From assembly GCA_934378195.1 (NCBI GenBank), contig CAKRPO010000004.1, positions 38,593-102,592 of the forward strand: a stretch of DNA of 64,000 bases, in the 5' to 3' direction. Both the position numbers and the translations under genes were made by a program. The notes beneath the pieces are model-generated. The model did no database searches. It saw nothing but the letters and a program-made list of their open reading frames with translations, and had not been told where the DNA came from. The stretch comes from an uncultured Blautia sp. GTDB taxonomy: Bacteria > Bacillota > Clostridia > Lachnospirales > Lachnospiraceae. Positions 36,267 to 43,825 of the stretch are shown piece by piece. How positions within the stretch are numbered: the stretch's first letter is position 1; each line of letters starts with the position of its first letter.

Positions 36267-37502
36267 TTAATCTCTTCCATACAAATCTCTTGTATAAACT
36301 TTATCTTTTACATCATCCAAGCTACTATCATATCTATTTGCAATGATTGCATGGCTCATGGATTTGAACTTTTCAAAGTCATTTACTACTTTGCTTCCAA
36401 AGAATGTGCTTCCATCCTCCAGTGTTGGCTCATAGATTACTACGACTGCGCCTTTGGCTTTCACTCGTTTCATAACACCCTGAATGCTGCTCTGGCGGAA
36501 GTTATCGGAATTGCTCTTCATTGTCAGACGATATACGCCAATGATGCATTCTTTCTCTTCATCTGCTGAAAAATCGCCTCGATTGAAGTAATCGTAGTAT
36601 CCGGCCATGGAAAGTACTCGATCAGCAATAAAATCTTTTCTGGTTCGGTTGCTCTCTACGATTGCAGACATCATATTTTGCGGAACGTCCGCATAGTTTG
36701 CCAGAAGCTGCTTTGTATCTTTCGGCAGACAATAACCGCCATATCCGAAGGATGGATTGTTGTAATGTGTTCCGATTCGTGGATCCAGGCACACACCATT
36801 GATGATGTCCTGTGTGTTCAGCCCTTTTGACTCTGCATAAGTATCCAGTTCATTGAAATAAGATACACGAAGTGCCAGATAGGTATTGGCAAAGAGTTTC
36901 ACTGCCTCTGCCTCGGTAAATCCCATGAATAATGTATCGATGTTTTCTTTAATTGCACCTTCCTGAAGAAGTCCTGCAAAGATTTCTGCCTTTTCACGGG
37001 TAGTTTCATTGCAGCTTACGATAATTCGGCTCGGATACAGGTTGTCATACAGTGCCTTGGATTCACGAAGAAATTCCGGGCTGAAAATAATCTTGTCCGT
37101 GTTATATTTCTTTCTGACGGATTCTGTGTACCCTACGGGAATCGTACTTTTAATAATCATGACAGCTTCCGGATTCACACTCATTACCAGTTCAATGACT
37201 GCTTCAACTGCTGATGTATCGAAGAAGTTCTTTTTACTGTCATAGTTGGTCGGTGCTGCAATGATAACAAATTCTGCATCTTTATATGCATTTGCTCCAT
37301 CTGTTGTTGCTGTAAGATTCAGTTCTTTTTCTGCCAAGTATTTCTCAATGTATTCATCCTGAATCGGGCTTTTTTTGTTGTTGATCAGTTCAACTTTTTC
37401 AGGAATGATATCTACGGCTGTTACCTGATTTTTCTGAGCCAATAGAACTGCAAGTGATAAACCAACATATCCTGTTCCTGCAATTGCTATTATTCTGTTC
37501 AT
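36267..37502 (-). CDS. ugd: UDP-glucose 6-dehydrogenase family enzyme
   Basis: A 411-residue nucleotide-sugar dehydrogenase starting at [20 protein letters not shown] (37502; AGGTGAG upstream, in preference to a GTG four codons earlier). Key parts are [10 protein letters not shown], the helix [19 protein letters not shown], the catalytic Cys in [14 protein letters not shown] and a C-terminal NAD-sugar domain. It oxidises a UDP-hexose, usually UDP-glucose, to the uronic acid. First gene of the capsule operon, implying that the polymer contains a uronic acid. The next gene upstream is the TnpB-like gene, in the same direction. Confidence 0.92.
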   Translation of the reverse strand: MNRIIAIAGTGYVGLSLAVLLAQKNQVTAVDIIPEKVELINNKKSPIQDEYIEKYLAEKELNLTATTDGANAYKDAEFVIIAAPTNYDSKKNFFDTSAVEAVIELVMSVNPEAVMIIKSTIPVGYTESVRKKYNTDKIIFSPEFLRESKALYDNLYPSRIIVSCNETTREKAEIFAGLLQEGAIKENIDTLFMGFTEAEAVKLFANTYLALRVSYFNELDTYAESKGLNTQDIINGVCLDPRIGTHYNNPSFGYGGYCLPKDTKQLLANYADVPQNMMSAIVESNRTRKDFIADRVLSMAGYYDYFNRGDFSADEEKECIIGVYRLTMKSNSDNFRQSSIQGVMKRVKAKGAVVVIYEPTLEDGSTFFGSKVVNDFEKFKSMSHAIIANRYDSSLDDVKDKVYTRDLYGRD

Positions 37503-37699
37503 AACATATCTCACCTTTTTCTTAATAATTTATATAAACACACCAATAGCCCACTTCACCCTTCCAGGCTCCGCAGGCTAATGCAATTTATCTTTTTTTC
37601 TGTTCTCTATCTTTCTTTTTCATTCTCATCTTCCATTCAGAATCCGGGCTGGTGTTTTGCAACCCACAACCGTCCGGGCAAATAAATCTGTTTTCTGTG

Positions 37700-37885
37700 T
37701 CTGATGTTTCCTTTTCTTTTATAACTTCGAGTACTCTCGCGGCTTCCTTCGGAAGTCACTGTCTTTGCGGGGTCCTCGTGGACTCCGGCGGGCGGCACTC
37801 TGCCCGAAAGCGGCACCCTGTAGATGCGGCTCTCCTGGTGATTTCTCACTCATATATTCAAAGCAGCAAAATCTGCTTTAATACC
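37700..37885 (-). ncRNA. Candidate guide-RNA scaffold downstream of the TnpB-like gene
   Basis: Directly after the stop of the TnpB-like gene the minus strand has no plausible gene but a chain of hairpins. These include AAAGCAG-N6-CTGCTTT; CCG-CTTT-CGG; GTCC-ACGA-GGAC; CTTCC-GAA-GGAAG; and CGAG-AGTA-CTCG, before an A-rich end (AAGTTATAAAAGAAAAGGAAAC). It is far more GC-rich than the DNA on either side. TnpB and Cas12f guide RNAs are encoded in this position, overlapping or following the 3' end, with the guide at the RNA 3' end, here beginning somewhere below about 37710. Exact ends and guide are unknown. Confidence 0.5.
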
Positions 37886-39082
37886 TTATTGATCTGTCTT
37901 GTTTTCTCTGAAGCTGTCCAGGCATTTCTGACCAAGGTTCTGTGCCATATTCAGATATCTGCTGCCGCGATGACCGTTTTCGCACTGGAAATCTGCACCT
38001 TTTCGGCGGATTTTTGCTCCGCAGCGGCTACATACAGAACCTGTATTATGCTGTTGAACTTCCAAAACAACGATGCCTTCCTGCCATGCCTTGTACTTGA
38101 GTTTCTCGCGAATGGACGGAACCAGACGGAGAGGGGAATGTTTCCCAACGCTTGCCATGACAATATTTCCATAATCTTTGTTGTATTCCGGCAAGACCAG
38201 TACACTGGCATTCTGCTCTTTGCAGTAATCAATGATCTGTCGGCTGAACTGATGTGCATAATGGTCATGAAGATTTTTCAGTTTTTTCCAGTAGCGGTAA
38301 TTGGCTTTTGCATTGCCTCCGCCTCCATGGACCTGCTCGGACCGTTTGATCCGGTCGTAGATCTGTCGGCTGGCATTGGCATATTCTCGGCCTCCCTTTA
38401 TATAGAAGGAACTCTCCCGTTTGCCGGAAGAATCGAGAATGCAGCACACTGCGCATGCATCCTGACCGGTAAAAACTGTCGAACATATTTTATTTTCTGC
38501 TGTAAGGCGTTCACGGGCGCCGCGCCCGTCTGCCACTGGTATCTTCCATGGGATATGAAGTTCTGCGTGATCTGACTTCAAAACCAGTGCCGGGGACATC
38601 ATTTGTCCTTCTTCCGGAACGGTGTTTCCGCGGAGACGCAGTCTGGACCATTGCCAGGCTTCTCCATCCCAAAGCTTCAAAGAAATCGTATTTTCCTGAA
38701 AATCGCGGTACATTCCTTTGTAGAATGTTACCGATTCTGTGAAAGTCTCTGTCGGCTGTTCCTGCTGCTCCCTTGCCAGGTAGCTTTTGGCTGCTGCCGT
38801 GGCTGTGTTGATGGCTGCCCTTCGGAAATAAAGGGGAATCTTCTTCCACGGTAAGGGATTGGGTACCGACTGTTTGTCGCGGCCAACGACCGTCAGCTTC
38901 TCCAGAATGCGGAGTGCTTCCTGGGTGCCGGGCTGTTTGTCCGGAAAAGTTTCCAGATACAGCTGGTAGTAAAAAAGCAGGATTTCGTTGTAGAGGTCCT
39001 GTGTCTGGTGGAACCACTCTGTGTGTCGGAACAGGACATTGTATCTCCTGACTGTGATCGCATAGTACGGCATTTTTTCCAT
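37886..39082 (-). CDS. TnpB-like protein lacking RuvC catalytic residues (candidate RNA-guided regulator)
   Basis: A 398-residue protein from the ATG at 39082 (GAGGTG seven bases upstream). The N-terminus YYAITVRRYNVLFRHTEWFH and overall layout fit TnpB/OrfB of IS200/IS605 elements. The C-terminal zinc finger is C351-x2-C354 ... C367-x3-H371, with His in place of the last Cys. By hand alignment RuvC-I reads STVFTGQDACAV where TnpB has GIDLG, so Asp is Phe204. RuvC-III reads SRYLNMAQNLG where TnpB has DxNAAxN, so Asp is Tyr376. Only a Glu near RuvC-II (LVLPEY, E299) remains. The frame is otherwise intact, with a consensus promoter, so it looks maintained rather than decayed. No tnpA is nearby. 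This resembles TldR-type exapted TnpB repressors. Confidence 0.75.
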   Translation of the reverse strand: MEKMPYYAITVRRYNVLFRHTEWFHQTQDLYNEILLFYYQLYLETFPDKQPGTQEALRILEKLTVVGRDKQSVPNPLPWKKIPLYFRRAAINTATAAAKSYLAREQQEQPTETFTESVTFYKGMYRDFQENTISLKLWDGEAWQWSRLRLRGNTVPEEGQMMSPALVLKSDHAELHIPWKIPVADGRGARERLTAENKICSTVFTGQDACAVCCILDSSGKRESSFYIKGGREYANASRQIYDRIKRSEQVHGGGGNAKANYRYWKKLKNLHDHYAHQFSRQIIDYCKEQNASVLVLPEYNKDYGNIVMASVGKHSPLRLVPSIREKLKYKAWQEGIVVLEVQQHNTGSVCSRCGAKIRRKGADFQCENGHRGSRYLNMAQNLGQKCLDSFRENKTDQ

Positions 39083-39127
39083 CTAAAAGCACCTCTGAAT
39101 CCAAAATCGGCTATTGTATGACTTTCT

Positions 39128-39163
39128 TCCACTGATTATAGGATATTCTTTATCCTATGTCAA
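39128..39163 (-). promoter_or_regulatory. Consensus sigma-A promoter with embedded palindrome, upstream of the TnpB-like gene
   Basis: On the minus strand TTGACA (39158-39163), 17-base spacer, TATAAT (39135-39140): a perfect match to consensus. The spacer and -10 contain the inverted repeat ATAGGATA-N5-TATCCTAT (39138-39158), a likely repressor site. The predicted transcript has a leader of about 45 bases before the ATG at 39082. Confidence 0.85.
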
Positions 39164-39246
39164 TCGTTATAGCATATCAAATATCCTGTTTTAACACATA
39201 GAAAGATATATAATGTCGCTAAATTCCTATGTTTTTCTTTCCATAT

Positions 39247-39325
39247 TTTCACATATTATGAAATATTTAGTTTATATGTCTTATTCTTCCAAAACCTTGT
39301 TTCATATATCCCGTATTATGTGAAA
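39247..39325 (+). promoter_or_regulatory. Inverted-repeat region upstream of the XRE gene
   Basis: Two related dyads, TTTCACATATTATGAAA at about 39247 and TTTCATATAT...ATTATGTGAAA at about 39300, lie between the divergent TnpB-like and XRE genes. They are candidate operators for the XRE protein. The rest of the 281-bp gap is AT-rich, with no other feature seen. Confidence 0.4.
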
Positions 39326-39363
39326 CGGCGTCATAAAATATCACAAAAAGGAGACCATAAGAC

Positions 39364-39687
39364 ATGTACACAAAAGAGGAATTTGGCATCAGACTTGCCA
39401 AGTTAAGAACAGCTGAAAATATTTCCGCGAGAGAAATGAGTCTGGCGATCGGTCAGAATCCAAGCTATATCAACCGCATTGAGAACAAGAAGGCCTATCC
39501 TTCCATGGAGGTTTTCTTCTACATCTGCGAGTATCTCAAGGTCGATCCGGGGGATTTCTTTAATGATGACATCTCCTATCCGAAGAATCTGGCGGATTTG
39601 TTTCAGGAAGCGCGCGATCTGCCTTTAGAGCAGATTAAACTGCTGGTGCAGGTTGCACGTGAATTTCGCAAGTCCAAGCGGAGATAG
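39364..39687 (+). CDS. XRE-family helix-turn-helix regulator
   Basis: A 107-residue protein with one HTH_3 domain (FGIRLAKLRTAENISAREMS, NPSYINRIENKKAYPSMEVF, residues 5-62) and a short C-terminal helix region. AAAGGAG precedes the start. It is divergent from the TnpB-like gene and followed at once by a strong terminator, so it is monocistronic. It may control its own promoter and the palindrome in the TnpB-like promoter; only location supports this. Confidence 0.88.
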   Translation: MYTKEEFGIRLAKLRTAENISAREMSLAIGQNPSYINRIENKKAYPSMEVFFYICEYLKVDPGDFFNDDISYPKNLADLFQEARDLPLEQIKLLVQVAREFRKSKRR

Positions 39688-39695
39688 GTGAACGC

Positions 39696-39739
39696 AAAGA
39701 AAGCTCCAGAGCTCTGTACGAGCTCTGAAGCTTTCTTTT
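39696..39739 (+). terminator. Terminator after the XRE gene (repeated element, copy 1)
   Basis: Long hairpin GAAAGCTCCAGAGCTC / GAGCTCTGAAGCTTTC with a 5-base loop and TTTT after it. A nearly identical hairpin lies at 40649-40694. Confidence 0.85.
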
Positions 39740-39855
39740 ACTGATAACCATTATTATGCCAACCAAAGAATTATCGGTGGGTGTGCCCCTTCCCACATTT
39801 CTTTTGACCCGTAGGGTGCGTAGCAGCACAATCTCTACTTCAATAATTCCTTAAA

Positions 39856-40257
39856 TCAAACCCAATATTTAAACATATATTTGAAAACTTCATCTCCTGT
39901 CAGATAGAATTTCTCGCCCAACTTGGTACGTACATCATCTTTGGGGATTTCAAATTCCTGCCCTTCCTCTATAAATGCTCTAATCTCCTGTTCCTGTTCT
40001 TCCTTCGACATATCCCAAAACAGTTTCCCCTCTGTTGCGTCTTTGATATTATCCTTCCAGAATTTACTAATATATTCTTTTGACTTTGCCTCTGTAAGAT
40101 TAAATCTCTCAATTAAAAGTATGCTCAGATCTTCCTGCGCTATCTGTTGCCATAGTTCCACAATCGCTTTGATTCCAATATCTCGTCCAATATCATAACT
40201 TTCACGTTCCACTCTGTCTACCGGCATTTCCAGTACTTCTCCACCCATAAGTGTCAT
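39856..40257 (-). CDS. Small Rpn-associated C-terminal-like protein
   Basis: A 133-residue protein that resembles only the C-terminal part of the Rpn-like gene at 40727: GGEVLEMPVDRVERESYDIG against GGKVLELQTDKALEKGKEIG, then the helical module LLIERFNLTEAKSKEYISKF. No nuclease core. It overlaps the preceding small gene by four bases (ATGA), so both are expressed together. The frame is intact and preceded by GGAGG. It could be a regulatory partner derived from an Rpn gene or a decaying fragment; I cannot tell. Confidence 0.55.
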   Translation of the reverse strand: MTLMGGEVLEMPVDRVERESYDIGRDIGIKAIVELWQQIAQEDLSILLIERFNLTEAKSKEYISKFWKDNIKDATEGKLFWDMSKEEQEQEIRAFIEEGQEFEIPKDDVRTKLGEKFYLTGDEVFKYMFKYWV

Positions 40258-40526
40258 TCCTCCTTTTCTGTCGAGGCTTTCTCAGTCTCTTCTTTAACTT
40301 TAATTACCTTATTTCCCCAATACTCTTCAATGTAACTCATTGATTGTATTTCTGACATTTTAAACTTTTCACTGAGAAGTGGAATCAACCTTTCTTTAGA
40401 TACGCTATTCCATATTTCTATGAATATTCTAATAGCATCCTCTTGACCTTTGTTGCAACTTTTCGCCGCCAGATTAAGATAATATTGTTCTGATTCCTTG
40501 TCGTATACCCTTACTTTTATGCTCAT
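40254..40526 (-). CDS. Small protein with Rpn-type C-terminal module
   Basis: A 90-residue protein from MSIKVRVYDKES (40526; GAAAGGA 11 bases upstream). A longer frame to 40559 has no binding site. The middle contains RLIPLLSEKFKMSEIQSMSY, the same helical module as in the neighbouring Rpn-like proteins, followed by an acidic tail. Otherwise unrecognised. Coupled to the gene at 39856. Confidence 0.55.
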   Translation of the reverse strand: MSIKVRVYDKESEQYYLNLAAKSCNKGQEDAIRIFIEIWNSVSKERLIPLLSEKFKMSEIQSMSYIEEYWGNKVIKVKEETEKASTEKEE

Positions 40527-40648
40527 AATATCATTTGTCCTTTCTTTATAATTTTTCATTCAAGAACATTATGTTCTTTTTAATTATAATATAATTTTAT
40601 TTATCAAGCAAGTATCTATACTGCTTTTAACAAATAATGATTAACACT

Positions 40649-40694
40649 AAGAAAGCTCCAGAGCTCTAATCGAGCTCTGAAGCTTTCTTTTACT
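40649..40694. terminator. Terminator hairpin (repeated element, copy 2)
   Basis: Same hairpin as at 39696, differing in the loop (TAATC for TGTAC) and its flanks. It lies between the Rpn-like gene ending at 40727 and the small gene starting at 40526. T-run is better on the plus strand. Confidence 0.7.
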
Positions 40695-40726
40695 TTCTAT
40701 ATTTATCTTTTGTGTTTATCTTTGTT

Positions 40727-41650
40727 TTATTCCTTCCAGTATTTGTCGATGTGACTCTGGGCTTCTGCTTCTGTAAGATTGAACTTTTCCATCAGCTTTT
40801 TCTGCAGTGATTCCTTAGATCCTCCAAGTTCTTGTGCTGTTTCACAAATGCCTTTTATTTCGCCAATTTTCTCGCCGATTTCCTTGCCAATTTCCTTGCC
40901 TTTCTCCAATGCTTTATCCGTCTGCAGTTCTAATACTTTCCCACCCACAATATCACCTATTCCTTTCTTTACAGATTCTTCTTTCTCGAATATGTAATCG
41001 GAAATCTCTTTTATAAGCTCAAGCAATCTGCCATATACAGTGGCCTGATCGTAAAGCACCTTGTCCAGGTGTTGCAGTATAGATTCATACTCTTCCAATA
41101 GTTTATGCAATTCCGTTTCGCTTTTATTAATTTTCTTTTTATCTTGTTCATATCGCATGATATAAAAAGGCAACAGAAACAATAGCTTTTTCTGGAAGAT
41201 TTCATCTTTTGTATACTTCTGCACACACAAAACCGGAACCTGATATCGCACGATTTTTCCATCTGGCATCACCAGTTCCATTCTGAGACGCTTCTTTCTC
41301 GTACCACGAAGATATATCACCGCTGAATGTGGGAATCGCATTCTGAAAATTCCCTTTTCTTTCTTCACATTCTCAATACTGATTGCAAAATCATACTCTA
41401 CCATCCGAATCACCATTCTTGAATCACCGGTACTCTGACATTCAAAATGATAACCCTTTTTTCCAATTCTGAAGTACGAATCTGTAATCCTCTCACCATT
41501 CACCGTCTGGTGCTCATTTCGCAATTGTTCCATCTGAACATTAAGCGGATAATCTGTCCCAAAAATCTCATTGATTACCGGTATGATCAGCTCCGGCATC
41601 TTCTCGAGCATTGTCCGAAATACATTATCAAACGTTGTATTATTTGCCAT
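40727..41650 (-). CDS. Rpn-like PD-(D/E)XK nuclease family putative transposase
   Basis: A 307-residue paralogue (roughly 40% by eye) of the proteins at 10057 and 15447: TTFDNVFRTMLEKMPELIIP, core ITDSYFRIGKKGYHFECQS (D...ExQ), FQKKLLFLLPFYIMRYEQD. After residue 230 comes an Ile/Gly/Lys-rich repeat (KGKEIGKEIGEKIGEIKG) and the terminal module LMEKFNLTEAEAQSHIDKYW. Intact and independent of the 1.4-kb repeat. Such nucleases are common multicopy genes in Lachnospiraceae. The 190 bp upstream show nothing beyond AT-rich DNA. Confidence 0.82.
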   Translation of the reverse strand: MANNTTFDNVFRTMLEKMPELIIPVINEIFGTDYPLNVQMEQLRNEHQTVNGERITDSYFRIGKKGYHFECQSTGDSRMVIRMVEYDFAISIENVKKEKGIFRMRFPHSAVIYLRGTRKKRLRMELVMPDGKIVRYQVPVLCVQKYTKDEIFQKKLLFLLPFYIMRYEQDKKKINKSETELHKLLEEYESILQHLDKVLYDQATVYGRLLELIKEISDYIFEKEESVKKGIGDIVGGKVLELQTDKALEKGKEIGKEIGEKIGEIKGICETAQELGGSKESLQKKLMEKFNLTEAEAQSHIDKYWKE

Positions 41651-41838
41651 GAGGCTTTTCCCTTTCTGTCATTGTATTTTGTCATCTTACGTACTTCGGG
41701 AAATTTCCTCGTATGGTATTATTCTTTTACTTTTTTAATAAAGCATTCATCTTCTGCAAATAAAGTAGCCCTGCAAATATTTTCTCCAACACTGTTTCAG
41801 GCCTGAGGTTTTCACCTTCCTCTCCCTTTTGTTCTATT

Positions 41839-42510
41839 TTAGCATATTTTTATACCCTGTATAGCATTTTCATATAAAAAATGCTTCAATTTCTCTTTTT
41901 CGCCAGTATTATAATAATTTAATAACAGCGAATTGAACTGCTCCATATATTTATCTGTGATTGTCATAATCCCGACACCGGCAGAAACTAAGATCTTGTT
42001 CGCCAACAATAAACTGGTTCTTTTATTTCCATCCCAAAAGAACTGTCCTCTTGTTCCCCATGCAAAAGCTTCCAGTGCTTTATCTGTTGCCGAAGCATCT
42101 ATAGTAGTTAGAATGCTTTCTAATTCTTGCACTGTTTTTTCTTTGTCAGGGACGGGCGGTTTGTAATCCGTTCCTGATATTCCAACATTTCCGGTACGAA
42201 GCTTTCCCCATTCCAGAGCTTCATTTCTTGCAATATATTCATTTAATTTACACCAGTATTCGAATGTAACTTCTTCACTTACTGTATTTAACAGAAACTT
42301 CCATGCATCACGCATATTCAAAATCGCCTGAATATCATCAAGCTGTACATTTGGCACATTAACGCCATTTAAGATAGTCTGTGTCTGTGGAAAAGTCACC
42401 GCTCTGTTTTCCATTTTCATGCCACAATGTACAATCTCATCTTGTTTTTTCTTTCCCAGAAATAAACTCTGCTCAGGTGTTAAATGAAATTTGTCTTGAA
42501 ATTTTGGCAT
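41839..42510 (-). CDS. Fic-fold protein with substituted catalytic His
   Basis: A 223-residue Fic/DOC-family protein. The active-site loop reads QFFWDGNKRTS (residues 156-166) where canonical Fic enzymes have HPFWDGNKR, so the catalytic His is Gln156. The anion and Mg-binding part DGNKR is intact. N-terminally TQTILNG stands where class II proteins have the S/T-xxx-E-G/N inhibitory motif, with Asn in place of Glu. The frame is whole and GAGGTGG precedes the ATG. It may be inactive as an AMP-transferase, use different chemistry, or act as a binder. It is monocistronic with a TATAAT box about 35 bp upstream. Confidence 0.8.
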   Translation of the reverse strand: MPKFQDKFHLTPEQSLFLGKKKQDEIVHCGMKMENRAVTFPQTQTILNGVNVPNVQLDDIQAILNMRDAWKFLLNTVSEEVTFEYWCKLNEYIARNEALEWGKLRTGNVGISGTDYKPPVPDKEKTVQELESILTTIDASATDKALEAFAWGTRGQFFWDGNKRTSLLLANKILVSAGVGIMTITDKYMEQFNSLLLNYYNTGEKEKLKHFLYENAIQGIKIC

Positions 42511-42591
42511 TACACATCCACCTCTTTTTTAGTCTTCTATTCCGTATTATAACATTATTCTGTATGGTTATCATACAAAAGCAAGTAATTT

Positions 42592-43497
42592 CTACTGCAA
42601 AAAGATACTCCACAAGCATATCGTCGGGAGGGACAGCAGTGTGGAAAAAATGACCATTTTTGTTGCAAATGGGGAATCGACCTGGTATTTTTCGGCCAGG
42701 ATACTGGTTGTCGCACCAGCCGGCATGGCTGCCAGAAGGACGCACAGGCCAAGCACTGTTTTGCTCAGTGGCAGGAAGCGGCATACGATATAAACGACTG
42801 CCGGGATGATTATCAATCTGTGGACGGTGTATTTCACAACGGTCCAGTCCCAGAAATCTTTGAGGTCAATGTCTGCCAGGATCATTCCAATAACCATCAT
42901 CGACATCGCGGTATTGCAGTTTCCGACTGCTGTCACGGTGCCATCAATTCCTGGTGGAAGCGGCAGTCCCGTAACCATCAGAATCATGCCGAGGACACAT
43001 GCCAGGATGCAAGGATGTGTCACGACTTTTTTCAGTGTTTTCACCTTGTCACTGCTGCCGGAAAAAACAGCCAGTCCGGAGGACCACATCATGATTCTCT
43101 GTGGAATCAGATAAACGCTGGCAAGCACAAGGCCTTCCATTCCATAAATTCCCTCCGCGATCGGATTACCGAGGAAACCGGCGTTTGAGCAGATGGTTCC
43201 GTACTGCAGACATTTGTAACGACCCTCTGCCTCGCCCTTAAACATAATTTTTCCATAAATTACGCAAAACACCTGGATTCCGATCGAGATAAAAAGAATC
43301 TGCAGATATTTTGTAAAATTGCCATCCGCTGCGCTCTGGGTGAACGCATGAAGGATGTTGCACGGCAGTATCAGGTAAATGACCAGATCGTTGATATTTT
43401 TCTGTCCCTGCGGTCCGATGATATGTATCTTTTTCATCAAAAATCCTATTGCCACGAGCAGAAAGATCGTGAGCTGTAATGTAAGAAGTGTTTTCAT
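42592..43497 (-). CDS. AEC family transporter (auxin efflux carrier/malate permease type)
   Basis: A 301-residue protein with ten membrane helices in two inverted halves (LTLQLTIFLLVAIGFLMKK opening, QGQKNINDLVIYLILPCNIL, AAMPAGATTSILAEKY late). These are secondary transporters for dicarboxylates or related anions. It stands alone between the Fic gene and the divergent potassium channel. The substrate is not evident. Confidence 0.88.
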   Translation of the reverse strand: MKTLLTLQLTIFLLVAIGFLMKKIHIIGPQGQKNINDLVIYLILPCNILHAFTQSAADGNFTKYLQILFISIGIQVFCVIYGKIMFKGEAEGRYKCLQYGTICSNAGFLGNPIAEGIYGMEGLVLASVYLIPQRIMMWSSGLAVFSGSSDKVKTLKKVVTHPCILACVLGMILMVTGLPLPPGIDGTVTAVGNCNTAMSMMVIGMILADIDLKDFWDWTVVKYTVHRLIIIPAVVYIVCRFLPLSKTVLGLCVLLAAMPAGATTSILAEKYQVDSPFATKMVIFSTLLSLPTICLWSIFLQ

Positions 43498-43604
43498 AGT
43501 TTACTTACTTTTTATGTATTTCCTTTCTTTTAAATTCATTCTCGTCCTCATTTCAAGGCTTGCTTTAGTGTAGCACACCAGCAGAGTCTCCGCAAGAAGC
43601 CCCC

Positions 43605-43624
43605 TTGTATAAGGTCGTATACAA
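43605..43624. promoter_or_regulatory. Palindrome TTGTATA-N6-TATACAA in the AEC/channel intergenic region
   Basis: Perfect 7-bp arms with a 6-base spacer in the 328-bp gap between divergent genes (43498-43825). It is operator-like. No convincing promoter pair or other feature was found in that gap. Confidence 0.35.
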
Positions 43625-43825
43625 AATCAATCACTGTTTACCCCGTTCACGACACCTTGCTCAAAATACATTCCAAATCACCGCGTATCTTCTTTCTCTC
43701 CAAGTCATCCGTTGACGGTTCTCTGTATTTCCTGTAAAATGAATGTATACATGCCGCCATAGTTACTGTGAACCATTATGTCATGCACTCTACTGGCAGC
43801 AAACCTTACCATGGAGGCTTTATTC

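Noticed and set aside
37652..38575. A 307-codon open frame opposite the TnpB-like gene
   Set aside because: It lies antisense to a protein with recognisable TnpB features and a good start; its product is Cys/Phe-rich without a family, as expected of a shadow frame.
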